Below, piece after piece: positions 1-12,400 of a stretch of 64,000 nucleotides of DNA. A model generated the notes under the pieces. The model had not been told where the DNA came from. It saw nothing but the letters and a program-made list of their open reading frames with translations, and did no database searches. The position numbers and the translations under genes were made by a program. Within the stretch, counting starts at the first letter, position 1. Each line of letters starts with the position of its first letter. Source of the DNA: Chelydra serpentina (Eukaryota > Chordata > Testudines > Chelydridae); the NCBI GenBank assembly GCA_037349315.1, contig JBAIAC010000018.1, positions 4,836,001-4,900,000 of the forward strand, in the 5' to 3' direction.

Positions 1-2261
1 TTTCTTGCAGGATTTGCGGGTTGTAAGTTGTTGTTTTTTTGCGGGTGGGAGTAGGATAAAAATGCAAGAAACAATGCAGGAGCAGGTAGGAATGCGTTTT
101 GAGGGTTTGATGGGAGCCAAATCAAAAAATAGTCCTGAGCAGGGATCTACCCCATGGCATTAGCCGTTCTTTTGATACATTGATGATCTGATCTAGATGT
201 TATCAAAACAGCAGACAATCAGCAGCCAGTTTTAGGTTCCTTCCTTATTGAAGAGATGAACAGAACCTAGAGAAACCACAACTTGTAATCACTTGCTGGC
301 AATCTTAGCTATTGTGTATGATATTTAATATATCTAATGTAGTTTATTCCTATGTTCCAAATGTTTAGTCTCTGTTTACATTCCTCTATCTGTTTTTATC
401 TCTAAGTTTGATCCCTGTTATGTATTCCTGTTTATGTGACACGCATTTGACACTACTATAGTTCATTGTAAACAAAAACGAGAAAGCAAGATAAAACCTT
501 TTGCTTTTAAGTGATTGAGAAAGAAATTTCAAAATGTAACTGATTTATAGAAACCTGTAGCAATTTAACATGCTCATCTTAACTACTGGATTTGAAAACA
601 ACTTATTCAGCAAAACCAACCAAACAAATAAACCTAGAAGGATTGATAAGCCTTCAAAATGGTTTGAAAACAGATTTATTATTCCTGTCTTATTGATTGC
701 TGTGCACTTTATAGACCATAATTTCTCTCTCAACCAAGCTAAAATTTTGGCATCTGGACCACCCAGGTGGACAGACTTAAACCAAACCTCCCTCATGCAG
801 TGTTTTATTTATTCTCGTAAAGAATTGCAGCTCCAAAATAGCCACTCTGGAGAAATTGTGATCAACTAAACAAGTATTATTTTCCTATCTTATGAAAGAA
901 CTAATCCTTAGAGAAAGCAGATGGGTGAGCAATCTGTTATACCAGACCAAAAACAACAAGTAAATTATTAAACTGGAACCAAAGTTTTAAATACATATCA
1001 ATAACTTAATGGGGGGAAATAATAAAACAACGCTGCTTTAAAAAAATTGGAAGGCCTAGAAAGTCAAAGTTCAGGTTATACTCACAACCCTCCACAAGCA
1101 CTGGAAAGTATGGACATTCAAAATGAAGGTAGGTACCCCAAAGAACCTTAACTCTGCCCATCCTGGTCTCCATGCCAGCAGAATATCTTACACCTTTAAC
1201 AATGCCAGAAGAATGTATTAGTCCCCTGTGTCCCTTATGGAAAACTGGGTAGTTCCTGATTTATCAAGTTACTTTCTCTCCCCCTCAATTAAAAAACAAA
1301 GTCTCTGGCACTTACTTTGCCCTCTTCTTGTGGTACAGACCTTGTTTGGCTCCTGTCCCATGCTGAAGCAGGCTGGAGATAGCATGCTGGGTTTCTGCTA
1401 AATCCACTAGTCTCTCTCCTTTCTTCTTCAGACTTCTCTCCATGAGCAATTGTGCCAGCTGCCATCTTGGCTGGCACCTCGGAGACCTTCAGAGCTAAGC
1501 TGCTATAGTTTGAGCTAAACAGCCAAAGTTCTGTAGCTTGCAGCTGTAACAACTCATATTCTCTGTGGAGCATCACACAGGGGGCTTGTAACACACACAG
1601 ACTCCAGTGGGTTACGCTGTCCTCCCAGACTCCCCTACTTTCCACAAACTCCTCCTATAGCTCCTCTCTCACTCATCTCTAAGAACCACCATTGTGCTTC
1701 CCATTTTCTCCTCTTCTCACCACCCCACCTCATTCTCTCCTGCTTCGCTGCCCTTCTCCAAAATCCTTCCAGCTTTTTTCCCTTTCCCCAAGATACTGCC
1801 CATCACTCAACCCTTGTGATTGCTGCCCCCATATCTCTCCCCTCTTTGTACACCCCCCCCATATCTGTATCTCTTGCAACTGTCTCCCTACAGGAGAGGA
1901 AGGAGAAACTGCTGCCCTGTCCCACGCATCCTGTTTTAGAAAGACTCAGCCAGCAGGGCAAGAGCTCGGCTGGTCGCAAAGAGGAACCTCGGCTCTAGAT
2001 CCCTACCTGCACAGCAGATTGAACAAAACTCTTGTTTGCAGACTGCTACAATTGCAGCTGCCTTCTGCCTACTGCCCCACAAGCCGCCCCGGCCATCCCC
2101 TTTGCACCATCTGGGCTGGCTGCAGGTCATGCAGCCAGCACACCTGTGAACTGAGCCTAGGAAGCATCTGTGTACTTTCACGCCAGGACCTTCCTCACCC
2201 TCATCTCTCACTAAGTGGTGGGACCATCTGCCACCTGTAGAGGGGGAGGAGCCCCAGTAGG
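1..2261. other. Intergenic sequence, no gene recognised
   Basis: I recognise no gene here. Short open frames on both strands (for example around 545-869) overlap each other and show no domain or codon pattern. A pyrimidine-rich tract runs from about 1640 to 1900 and explains the Ser/Pro/Leu-rich open frames there. On the minus strand, 1313-1470 holds an ATG in good context (CCAAGATGG) followed by about 50 open codons and a donor-like AAAGTAAGTG. That is suggestive of a first exon, but there is no other support. Confidence 0.5.
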
Positions 2262-2600
2262 CCAGTATGTATTCCACCCTGGTCCTACAGCCCACCGAGG
2301 ATATCAGTTGGCAACTCCTTCATGGAGCTGTGAGCACGGGCGTCTACGTGAGGTTCACCACCTCACCCGCCACCTGCCCCTTCTGTGACGAGGGAGACCC
2401 TGGCGTACCTCTACCTCGAGTGCACCAGGTTTCAGCCCCTTTTACAGCTCCTCCAGAACCTTCTCCTCAGGTTCTGGCTACACTTTCCCCTGCACCTTTT
2501 CATATATACACACCCTATCTGTGGGCCCACAAAGTTGTGACACTTTGTCATCCCTCCACCAGGTGTTGGCCAAGGTGGCCCCCTCTGAATCCCTGCTTTT
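2262..2600 (+). pseudogene. Decayed LINE reverse-transcriptase C-terminal (zf-RVT-like) relic
   Basis: Translation gives a segment typical of the zinc-binding tail after the reverse transcriptase of vertebrate LINEs, probably of the L1-Tx1 group. It reads ISWQLLHGAVSTGVY, then a CPFC pair at about 2376-2390. A frameshift follows just after the CPFC: the expected continuation (YLYLECTRFQPLLQLL, then LRFWLHFPLHLFIY) lies in another frame and runs to about 2520, after which similarity fades. The remnant is 5'-truncated, has no intact ORF and is an old dead copy. What is seen is the motif order and the shift. The clade is from memory of the family and is tentative. Confidence 0.65.
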
Positions 2601-4248
2601 GACCCTGTCACTCTCACTCCTGTCCCTGTTTTTTCATTTGTTGTCCCCCCAGAATTTCTTGATCCTGGGTCCAGTAGCTCCTCCCCTTAGGGCCTTTAGA
2701 TGTGGGCAGGCTTGTGCCCACCCATACCCCAGAGCATCAATAGATGCCTTCTGCCTATTGAAACCTTGCAGCTAATTAACTGATTGGCAGGCAGTAGCAG
2801 GAGGAGGAAAGTGGTCTGTGCAAAGCAGCTACAGATCCTCCAGTGTACCACTTTCTTCTTTCTAGCTAGTCAACCCTTGGTGTGAAGAGACCTTGTTTTT
2901 CCCCCTTCCATGAAGTTATAAATGGGGGGTGTGTGTGTGAGGGGAAACATCCTTCCTTCCCCTAAAATTAGGCCCATGCTCAAACCTTACAGAATAAATT
3001 CTTTTCTGGTATAAGATCCTGCATATTACATTGCAGGTCGGTTGGTTGAATTTTGACAAAGTGAGAGGGATAGTGTGGTACTCTCCTAATGTGTTACTGG
3101 CTTCTAGCAATTTCTCGTATCACAAATAAGATGAAGACCCTTTTGTATTGCCCTGCTCATCAAATTCTGTCTGGCACAGGTGATCAGACATTCATTCTGA
3201 GAATTCATGCAGAACTGCCCCTGCCATGTACATGTTAAGTCAAAATGGCCTTTATTATTCATTAAAAGAACAAACCAAGAAAGAGCAAATGTGCAGTCTT
3301 TATGGAAGAGCACACATTGTTTCCCCCCGCCCCCACCTACAATGGTCTGCATAACTTCCCTTCCTGAGATGGCACACAGCCTGGACTTACACAGATTGGT
3401 TTCTGACCATGTCTGCTGCCTCAGTTTCTCCCCCTTGAGGTCCTTTCTAACATCACCTAGGCTTTTGTGGGTCAAATAACGCCCCAACTTGGGTGTTAAC
3501 AGTTTAACATAAAGTTTAAAAGGAAACACACGCGTCCATACAGCCTCCCTAACTGTCTCACAACTCTTAGTGTAGGGCTCTTGGTCCTAGACCATGAAGG
3601 CTCTCTAGAGACTTACACTCACCAACACTCCAAAAGCTAATGAAAGTGGGCCTCTCTGAGTGAAATCAGGCACCCCTTCTATTTCCCAGCAGGCCAAATT
3701 CTGAGTTTCATGTTCCCATTACATGACCTCTGGATTCATTCCCTTGACCTGTGGAGGTGAGCTACACCTGGCACAGGTGAGGTTTAGGCACAACCCCGTT
3801 AAGGAGCCAGCAAACTCTCTGACAGGGCAGAACACAGAAAACAAGACCCTAACAATTACACAGCTCTACACACCACGTTAAGTTCCTTGGTGTGTTTGCT
3901 ACCTCAGTATCAAATGAGGATTTAAAATCAGCCTTCTCCAAAATTTTCCCCAGTCTGTTTATTTAACTGATCACTTTTGAACATTTAGCTTTATAAGTAG
4001 TGCAGATATTTTTCTTGGAGCTTGGCATTAATGTCTTGTCCAATCAACCATCAATTTCCTTTGTGTGCTTCTTGGTGAGAGGGTTAGTGATTTTGCTGAC
4101 ATCATTGTCACTGACAATATTCTGGAGTGAGATTTCACTGAGTTTTTCAGTTGAGGGTTCTTTTTTGTTGTTTCCTTCCCCTTTTAATGGACTAATCTGA
4201 AGGTGGAGTGGCAAGAATTCACATGCAGACTGGAATTGAAAACGCATG
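2601..4248. other. Intergenic sequence, no gene recognised
   Basis: Mostly unique sequence. A short GT run lies near 2925-2940. The longest open frame (minus strand, 3104-3529, 141 codons) has no recognisable domain and is overlapped by an equally long antisense frame, so I treat it as chance. Confidence 0.5.
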
Positions 4249-4325
4249 GGCCAGCTCCTCAGATGGTGTAAACTGGTGAAACACCATTGAGATCCAGTTG
4301 ACTTATACCAGCTGAGGATTTGGCC
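4249..4325. repeat. Short palindromic MITE-like repeat (GGCC..ATCCTCAGC type)
   Basis: The two ends are inverted: GGCCAGCTCCTCAG on the left, and CTGAGGATTTGGCC on the right, which reads GGCCAAATCCTCAG in reverse complement. The centre holds the phrase about a TTGA-centred TCAAT palindrome seen in other copies. Similar copies lie at 6945-7024 and 30363-30441. At under 100 bp with terminal inverted repeats, it fits an ancient MITE. No TSD is clear. Confidence 0.55.
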
Positions 4326-5640
4326 CTTAGATAAAATTATGGCTGCTCTTGAATGAGTGAGCAAAAGGAGATCTCCTTTCTCCTCAATTGTTTCTTTGCA
4401 AAAGGCAGTCATAATTTAGCAGCTTAATCTCTAAGTGTGCTTGGGGGAAGGCAAGTCCATGCTGCCTCCAAAACATATCTCCTTAGGGAAATTTGCCATG
4501 GCCATGACCCAATACTCTGAGGGGAGCAAGGCATAATGCGTAAAATTAATCAGGTATGCTTCCTTCTTCAATCCTTGTTACTCTTCTTATACCCTGAGCT
4601 CCTTTGTTTCTAAAAAGCCATAAGACACAATTTTAGTGTCTAAAGTTTGGCACCTAAATCCATATTCAGTCATCTAAATAAGTTACCGGATTTTCCATGG
4701 TACTGAAAGAGCTAATGGGTGCTTTGAAAATCAGGCTACTTACTTAGGTGCCTACCATTGAGCACTCACATTTGAACAATTTCCCCATAAAAGTAGCTCT
4801 TTGTCTTATGGCAGCCTTCATTTCTTTCCCAGTGTGAGTTCGCAGGTTGTCTTCCACTTCCTTTTCAGAGCCTTGAGGATTTGTCCAATATACTTTGCCT
4901 TAGCAGCCAAGGAAGACTGGGTAAGGCTCTGTCTTAGATCCATTGACTGCCCTGTCTATTATCTCCTGGAGAGAGAAGAGATTTTTGAGTACCACAAGGC
5001 CTTCCCCTTTTCCCTGCCCCTCATTTGCAGCACAGCACAGGTAGTAGTCATTTTTTGGTTTCCTCCTGGGAGATGAATAGGAGACAGACAAATCAGAGTA
5101 AATATCCTTGACTTTAATTAAAGGCAATGCAAAGTCTTTTAGTTGCATTCCAACAGAGAAACAAAAGAGACAAAAAGCAGAAAAGGACCCATTAGGTTTG
5201 CAGTGGTTTTGAAGAACTGTAAAACATAATGCACTCACACCACAGAGAAAATGAAATAAAACAGCTCCACCTAGTCAGGATGGTTTCAGATATAAAAGAG
5301 AACTCTTTCCCAGAGATTACATTTGTACAAATTACATTGACTTTATTTCTTTGACTCCCCTCATGCTATATAATAGAGCAAGGTGACATATTTGTAACCA
5401 AAAGTTGTTTGTTGTTTTTTGGGAGGGGAATTAAACAAAATGTTCTCCTTTCAGACTTTGCAAAATATTCAGATTTGGAGTGACTTTGATCTTTCTTAAG
5501 TACTCAACAAAACTGTGAAAAATCTTTTTGAATTGGAATGTCTCTGAAAAAACAGAAAAATCTGCTGCTAGCCAATACCTCACACTCATGGATTTTGAAA
5601 AAGCAGCACAGAGAAAGAGAGGTAGCAACAATTTCCCCCA
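4326..5640. other. Intergenic sequence with an old TAGGTGCC-type repeat piece
   Basis: At about 4645-4770 GGCACCTAAAT and TTAGGTGCCTA occur in opposite orientation around AAAATCAGGCTACTTA, as in other palindromic repeat copies in this window (54590-54660, 8440-9430). The rest is unique AT-rich sequence with no coding signal. Confidence 0.45.
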
Positions 5641-5644
5641 AAAG

Positions 5645-5729
5645 CAATGTTGTCTAGTGGATGAATCGTTGGCTCAGGAGCCAGGCAGGTATGAATTTTA
5701 TTCCTCCCTCTGCCACTTTAGCCTAAGTA
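5645..5729 (+). repeat. MIR-like tRNA-derived SINE fragment
   Basis: The segment reads like the head of a MIR/CORE SINE: TCTAGTGGATGAATC (box A-like), then GGCTCAGGAGCCAGG and CTCTGCCACTTTAG. The Penelope-type hairpin starts immediately after, so the SINE body was probably interrupted by that insertion. Confidence 0.5.
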
Positions 5730-5904
5730 AAAGCAGCAAAGAGTCCTGTGGCACCTTATAGACTAACAGACATATTGGAGCATAAGCTTTCGTCGGTGAA
5801 AGCTTATTATGCGCCAATATGTCTGTTTAGTCTATAAGGTGCCACAGGACTCTTTGCTGCTTTTACAGATCCAGACTAACACGGCTAGCCCTCTGATACT
5901 TAGT
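5730..5904. mobile_element. Penelope-type (PLE) terminal fragment as a long hairpin
   Basis: Left arm 5732-5791 and right arm 5798-5861 are near-perfect inverted copies (AGCAGCAAAGAGTCCTGTGG on the left, its complement on the right) around a 6-nt loop. A single-stranded tail follows, ending CAGATCCAGACTAACACGGC and CTCTGATACTTAGT. These are the terminal sequences of the abundant turtle Penelope-like retroelement, and no GIY-YIG or RT coding remains. CTAAGTA flanks both sides (5723-5729 and 5905-5911), giving a plausible 7-bp TSD, so the hairpin is an insertion unit in its own right. The right arm has a 3-nt insertion. Family assignment is from knowledge of turtle repeats. Confidence 0.75.
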
Positions 5905-5911
5905 CTAAGTA

Positions 5912-6654
5912 GTATTTTGATTTCTTTTAGAATGTCTATCCCCGGTACTAGGTGCTCTTATAATAATGCAAAAACCACCCAAGTCACCAAAAGTTTGCCC
6001 CTCAATGCTACTCATAATCATAATGACCCATAATAACCCCTCAGAACTACAGCCCACAACCCATCAGGGCCTGAAAATCTCAAGAGAAAAGATGCACATT
6101 GCCATGTGCCCTGAAGGGTAACAAATCTGGGCTCTGCTGTACCAAGGTGGGGGCTAAGAGGCTGAGTATAGGACCCCACTCAGAAAGGACTTGCCACCAA
6201 TTTGTTCCATAGGTTGGAAGGGCAGCACACTACCCCCAATCCACTGGCCTCAAATAGTGGGCTACAATAGTGAGCACAGCTCCTCTGCACAAATTGCCTG
6301 GAGTATTGGCTTCATTGAGTCCATGTAAATGTGTAACCCTGGATGCATAGCCCCTCCTTCAGCTAATCTGTGGATTGCCCCAAAGTGACCTTTGACATTT
6401 ACTTACACAAGATTGGTGCAAAAGACCCTCCTCATAGTGAATATTGGTGCACAAGCACCCTTTAACATTGCTCTTGAGGCAGACACTCCTTCCCCTCAAG
6501 CAGTCCCCATGCCAAGCTTCGGTGGTTTGGAGGACCCCATTATAGTGTCTCTTGTCTAGTTCCAGTTCTACCACTAGAGGTGGCAGATGTTCTAAAATGT
6601 CAGGTTTAAATATGCACAACTCCACACTGTGGCAGCAGGTCAGATCTAAGGCAG
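5912..6654. other. Intergenic sequence, no gene recognised
   Basis: Unique-looking sequence. The minus-strand frame at 6359-6625 has no recognisable feature. Confidence 0.45.
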
Positions 6655-6880
6655 TCAGGCCTAGTGGTAAGGGCAGGAGACAGGGCTAGTGGTCAGAGTC
6701 CGAATGCCAGAGCCAAGGGTTGAGGTAGAATCATCAGGAGTCAGGGAAGGCAGGAACAGGGTTGGGTCTGAGGCTGGAGCAAGGCAGGAACAGGATAGGG
6801 ACAAGCCTGGATGCAGGATAGGATCTGGGCTGGAGCTGTGGAGGAGCAGGCCAGGAGCAGGGCTTGGAGAAACAAGTACA
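6655..6880. repeat. Imperfect GGCAGGAACAGG-type repeat tract
   Basis: Purine-rich imperfect repetition of GGCAGGAACAGG, GGAGCAAGGCAGGAACAGG and GGAGCAGGCCAGGAGCAGG words. The open frames here are a by-product of this composition. The tract at 59780-60010 has a similar composition on the opposite strand. Confidence 0.5.
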
Positions 6881-6944
6881 AATACAAGGGCTAACCTTTT
6901 CTGCTATGTTTGGTTTTTTGCTGTAACTATGAGCCATTTATGGT

Positions 6945-7024
6945 AGATCTGGAGCTGATGGAAATTGGCATAGCTCCATTAGTGGGGCTACCCCGATTTA
7001 GTTACACCAGCTGAAAATCTGTCC
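6945..7024. repeat. Palindromic MITE-like repeat, second copy
   Basis: The phrase AATTGGCATAGCTCCATTA followed by GATTTAGTTACACCAGCTGA has the layout of the copies at 4249-4325 and 30363-30441. The outer ends (GATCTGGAGCTGATGG on the left, CAGCTGAAAATCTGTCC on the right) are diverged inverted repeats. Confidence 0.5.
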
Positions 7025-7920
7025 AAAAACTTTTTAAAATGTGAACACTAAAAAAAGGATGGATTTTCCTTTAATTATATTCCTCTGAGCCCATTTCTAG
7101 TTCTGGTTCTTCACAATCCCTAGTGAATTTTTAAAATATTTTGTCCATTTATTATTTTCTTTAATTTCAATATCTCTCTTAGTCCACCGTGATTTCTATT
7201 GTGGTGTGTGGGTGTGTGGGAAAAGGACTCACAAAATGTCTATTATTCTCATTTCCTCTCTCAGCAGATGATTCCTTTTTATTCACTTTCCCACACATGT
7301 ACTTCAGCTCTCCTTAATATACCACAGTGCCTGTCTGTTCATTAAGTTTGCATTAGAACAGGAGGTAGTCAGTATAATAGTAATGAACAGATAGTGTGCA
7401 GTACATACAACATGCTGTTTCAGAACATTAAACATAGATCCTGCCCTCTGTCCCATTACTTTAAAAATGCCTTATAGAAGGTTTGTATTATCCCACTGCT
7501 ATATAATATATTTTGCAGCACCACTTTTTTGCAATGTGCACACAATGCAACTGCCCCATTGTAATGAACGAAAACATCAGGTAATGCACCGCATATGTAT
7601 GACCAATACAAATTAAATATGCACTCAAGCCTCAGCCTTTGGAGTTTTGCATATGTCAAAACTTGGGGACAGTTTAGATCCAGATCCAAACATTGTGACT
7701 CAGGTATATTTCTCATAAGAATGCAGAAGGAAGGATGCCACTGGCCTGGTCCAATAGACTGCTGTGAAAATGACATACGTACAAATGAAGAACTCAAATA
7801 AAATAAAATAAAACCTTTGTCTGGGGGTGGCGTGATGATGGTGATAGGGAGTTGCTAGATCACCTGAGCAAATTGTTTCAACAAGATGCTAAAAGGTAGT
7901 GAATTGGATACAGTACCTGA
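7025..7920. other. Intergenic sequence, no gene recognised
   Basis: AT-rich unique sequence. Opposing frames at 7456-7801 shadow each other and show no domain. Confidence 0.45.
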
Positions 7921-8030
7921 TCCAGGCATAGATTCCAATCTCACTTACACCAGTGTAAATCAAGAGTAGTTCCACTGAAGTCAGCACAGTTACACTGGTG
8001 TAAAACCAGCTAAGTGAGATCAAAATTAAG
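7921..8030. repeat. Palindromic repeat with TCTCACTTACACCAGTGTAA arms
   Basis: The left arm at 7939-7958 (TCTCACTTACACCAGTGTAA) is answered by 7990-8019 (TTACACTGGTGTAA, a 7-nt interruption, then TAAGTGAGA). GAGTAGTTCCACTGAAGTCA lies in the centre. This is one of several short, self-complementary old repeats in the window, probably an ancient MITE. Confidence 0.6.
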
Positions 8031-8439
8031 TCCATTAACTCCAGCAGCCAATGACAGTCTTCAAAGAATCCAGGCACCCTGACATATGGTTACTTGTGGG
8101 GGGTCAATCTGCCTGTAGACCGAAGCACTCACAATTTTATTGGCTACTGGAGTTAAAATTCCCTCCCCTCATCCCATACACTGTATGCAACTGTACATTA
8201 TAAAGGTCACAGATTCATATGTGAACTGTTGATGGAAAACCTAATAATCCTTATGGACCTAGGGCTTCCAAACTGGCCCTAAATTTTATCCTCTAGAGTC
8301 TAGACTTTAGAGGAAGTGAAGTGAAATTTACTTGATGACTAATTGGAAACTTCATTTTCAGCCCAGATATTGCTGAGGAAATTTAAACAGAATCTGCATG
8401 TTTTTTACAGCATCACCATCTTGGATCTTTATGTTGGCC
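8031..8439. other. Intergenic sequence, no gene recognised
   Basis: No coding or repeat signal that I can defend. Confidence 0.4.
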
Positions 8440-9430
8440 CTGAGCCACTGGGGTGCCTAAGGCCCAGGATTAGATGCTACTACAATCCACAAAACTCCTG
8501 CTGTACTGCCACCTAACCCTGTAGGCACCTAAATTTCTTTTTCTGGACATGCATGATGCTGTCTTTGACCAGAGCCTGGATGTCAGTCTCATGCCCATGC
8601 CCCAGTGTGATCTTTGAAGCAGGTGAAGATACACAGGGCAATACCTATCTCACTTGCAGGGCCTGAGCTGATAGGTGTGCTCTGACTTTAGCATAGTGTA
8701 GTCACCTGGGATATGGTTTAATTTCCCCCTCTAGCCAAGGAGGAGAAGGGGTTTGTCACATCTTACGTGAGTGCCCTAACCACTAGCTTGTGGGATAGGC
8801 ATTGAGCCCACAATAGTGTGACAATAACTCTGAGAGAGAGAGAGAGAGAGAGAGAGAATGGTGGGGGGTACTCACCTGGGATGTGGGGAACTCTTGTTCA
8901 AATATCCTCTTCTCATCAGGCAAGCCCCCCGTGCCCAACAGGTGTGTGTGTGGGGAGTGGGTGGCACACCCTGACCCCATTTCCCCAGCAGGTGCATGGG
9001 GAGGGGGCGGGGAGGGACTGTAGGCAGAAGGGGTGGGGAGGGGCCCCCACTTGTTCTGCCCCAGGGCCGCACAAAATGGAATCTGCTCTGGGCCTGAGGC
9101 ATGCACCGCTGCTGCTTTTACAGGAGACAGCTTGGGTGCCTAAGGAGCCTGACTCCAGGAGAAGGTTCCTGGCTGTGGATCCCAAGCAAAATTAGGCACC
9201 TCCCTCTAGACTGGACTTAGGTGCCCAACTTAGTGAGAGGGGCGTGGCTTAGGATGCACCCCTTTTGTCAGCATCTGCTATTGGCTAGCTTAGATGGCTC
9301 CCTGCCTAGAGTGCTTGCCTTCGTCGATGCCATGCTTAGGCACTTCTCTCTCCACAGTCTTTGTATAGGGAGCCTAGGTGCCTAACCCAGGGTTTGTGGT
9401 TTCCACTGGCTGGCTAGTCATCTCAAATGT
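8440..9430. repeat. Composite repeat rich in AGGTGCCTA / TAGGCACCT
   Basis: The core word GGTGCCTA or its complement recurs about seven times in 1 kb (near 8451, 8523, 9135, 9193, 9218, 9337 and 9381), in both orientations. Two tRNA-like heads lie inside in opposite orientation: minus at about 8756-8795 (CTAGTGGTTAGGGCACTCAC when reversed) and plus at about 8866-8915 (TACTCACCTGGGATGTGGG then TTGTTCAAATATCC, box B-like). Between them is a (GA)n tract. The stretch is GC-rich and explains the overlapping open frames at 8783-9195. I read it as one or more nested non-autonomous repeats, with exact boundaries unclear. Confidence 0.5.
8832..8857. repeat. (GA)13 microsatellite
   Basis: Uninterrupted GA dinucleotides between the two opposed tRNA-like heads. 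Confidence 0.95.
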
Positions 9431-12400
9431 AGGAGTTTCAGTGCATAGGTCTTTGTGGATCCCGGCCATCAAGATGAAGATGCTGTGAACAAACACAATG
9501 GCCATTAGTTAAAGGCTAGGGAGGGGAAACTACTGAATTAAAAAGAGACAAAAGAATGGGGATGGGGAGAAATTCATGCTTAAAAAGAAGCTTTATCAGG
9601 ACGAGGCATATTTTTAAATAGTGACTAGTCATTGTTGGTTCCCACCTTGAGATAGATAGTGCAGAGCACCCAAAATCAGGCCTCTTAAGTTGACTCCCCA
9701 AAATCACAAGTCACTTTTGAAAATCTTGGCCATATTTTATAAAAACTGCAACGCCTTTTTTTTTTAATCTGTTACTTTCCTTGACGAAACCGCAGAAATT
9801 TTTTTGGCCCCAATTGATCTATCATTCCTCACAACCCATCGTATCTTACTCTGCAAACGTTTCTGCTGAAATCAGTGGGACAACTTGCAGGGTAAGGCAT
9901 CACTTATCACGAGCTGGGGAGGCCCAATTGGTTTCTACGTCAGTCTGTAGTTTCTGAATGCACCATGTTCATCTCGGTGTCCGATTTTCTGATTTCTTAT
10001 TCTTTAGATTAATTGCTTTTCTGGACATTTTCTTTCACCACTCTTCTCTCTGTTCGCCCATCCTCCCCAAGGCAGCTTTAGGATGGGAAGCACTGGCACA
10101 CAAAGGAAAAGGATGAAGTTTTAATTTTCTCTCCCTCCTGTTACTGAGAAAAATAACTCAATGCAAACCCCAGTGCCTAAATTACTGGCTAGGTTTGTGA
10201 GCTTGGATTACACTTAAGGATTCCACAAAGAGAATATTACATTACATTTTCTTTCTCTAGTTTCCCAATGCTGACATTGATATTACCAGCCAGCTTAAAG
10301 ATATCAATCATCAGAAAGCTTATTGACTGTTCAGAATAGTTCTATCAATATCTAATTTGCTGTCTGATCTAATGCATAGTCTGTGCAATGACAGTGCATC
10401 GACTCCATCTTTTAAATCGTAAGCCATCACTTCTCTCCATGCGTTCACGAAAGGCTCACATTGCGTGCTTGGCCCAAGTCAGATAGATGACTTACTGCTG
10501 CTAGGCTGATAGCTGTTAAAAAAAAGGTAACCTTGTAACATATGTTTCAAGTACAAGTTACAGCAGTACCGAAAGAAATACTTCCATTGATGCAATATTT
10601 CGCCTTCAAGTTTGTAGATAGGATTTTATAATCGTTTTGCACTGCTCAGCTTAAATGGACCGTATTGTTTCACTGGAATTCATTCAGTAGGGTATGTAAC
10701 TAAAACTGATTTAGTTGGGTGATACATAACGCAGCTAACCTAATATTGTAGTGACACAAGACACTGGTCCAAATTCTGCTCATACATTGACTTCAGTTCA
10801 TTTGTACTGCTGTAAGTGAGAGCAGTATTTCTTTTTCTTTTCTTTTGTGTGTGTATGACTTTGTCTCAATGTAATACAATAGAGCTGACACAAGCTTGTT
10901 TGCAGTTACCACTGTCTCGCCTGGAATTTTGACAGTATTTTGCAAGACTATGACTTGGGCAGCACACATGCACAAGAGTATTAGACTGAATAAAAATTCC
11001 TCCTTTGCTTGCAGGTAGACTTCTCAGACCTTGGGTCTAGCTGTGCTGGGCTACTTCGGCAACGCACACCAGATCAGGTGGGCAGGGAAGAGTACAGAAT
11101 AGGCAGACACTTGACTCCATTCCTGAAAATGAACTATCCAGCCCAGCTGGATTAACACACAGGGGCAGACGGGGTTAATGATTTTCTGCCAGTCTAGGCC
11201 ACCAGCTAATTGCTATACCTCCGCAGCAACAGGGGAGCAGGGATGGAATTGTCTCCATGAGTCACAATTCCTTCCATGAGCTGCTGCTGTGCAGCACCAC
11301 ACTGCCCCAGGCAGTGTCCTAGTGACACAATCTAATACCCCATAAAGTGTAAACACGAGTTATATTTTGAGGGGCTAAGAGGATTTAGTTTGTACCACAA
11401 GCGTATGGTAATGGAAATTTATTCAATACTGTCTGTAACAGACTAATCATATCTTGAGAGGGGTAGAGAGCAGCGGGGCCACGGGGAATCCAATTCCTAG
11501 CAGCAACAGGCAAAGAGCAAAAAGTTCCAGGGTGCTGTTCTATTTGAAGAGGAAATCAAAGGGTTGGGTTCTTACATGTAGCTAGTCTATATATCAGTCT
11601 AGAAATAAATCTGGAAAAAATAGTATCTTCTACAAGATTTTAAGTCATTCTTGGTTTTGACTGTGTTGGAAACATTGCAACAGTCTCTCTGGTGATATTC
11701 CGGGTTCTTCTAACCCCAGTTGAAGCTGGGAAGAGCTGAGTCATGAAATGAGACATTTCAAAGGTGACTAATGATATTAAGTGCTTCAGTTTTTAGGCAA
11801 CCAATTTAAGACACTGGAAGAGGCCTGATTTTCAGAACAGTGCTGAGCACTATTGCTTGGTAGGATTAGGTCACCAGATTGAATCCAGCCCAGGTTAGGA
11901 GTGACTTTAAAATTGATGCTATAGAATGCCAATTCAGTGGCTTTAGTTCAGTTTCTAGTGGTCTAGTGTCCACAATTTGCATCTTAGTTGGTAGGAAACA
12001 GTTTTTCTATCCCACAAACATTTTCAAGATATCAAACTATTTTCCCATCCTGAATTGGGGCAAAAAAAAATCAAGCTCTCAAACATTTTCACAAAACAAA
12101 AATCCTAAAAAATATTCAGTTTTGGTCAATAGAAACATTTCATTTAGATCATTTTGAAATATTTTGTTTCAATGTTGACCTTTTAAATTATTTTTTAGTG
12201 CATATTTACCTAAATTCCAAAACAAAAAATCATTTCTACTAAGAAGGTCTGAAACGTAAACGCTTGAAAATGTAAAAATACGGGGTTTTAACAATTTCAA
12301 AATGTTTTTACTCACATTTTTTCTGATTGGGAAATTTGTCAAAATTGACCCTGTTTCATGAACAGTGTTGACAATTGGCACTTTTTGGAGAAAAAATGGT

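Noticed and set aside
1289..1645. Minus-strand 118-codon frame with a good ATG context and a GTAAGT site
   Set aside because: No domain, no CpG island or conserved promoter, and the peptide has low-complexity character. Kept only as a remark.
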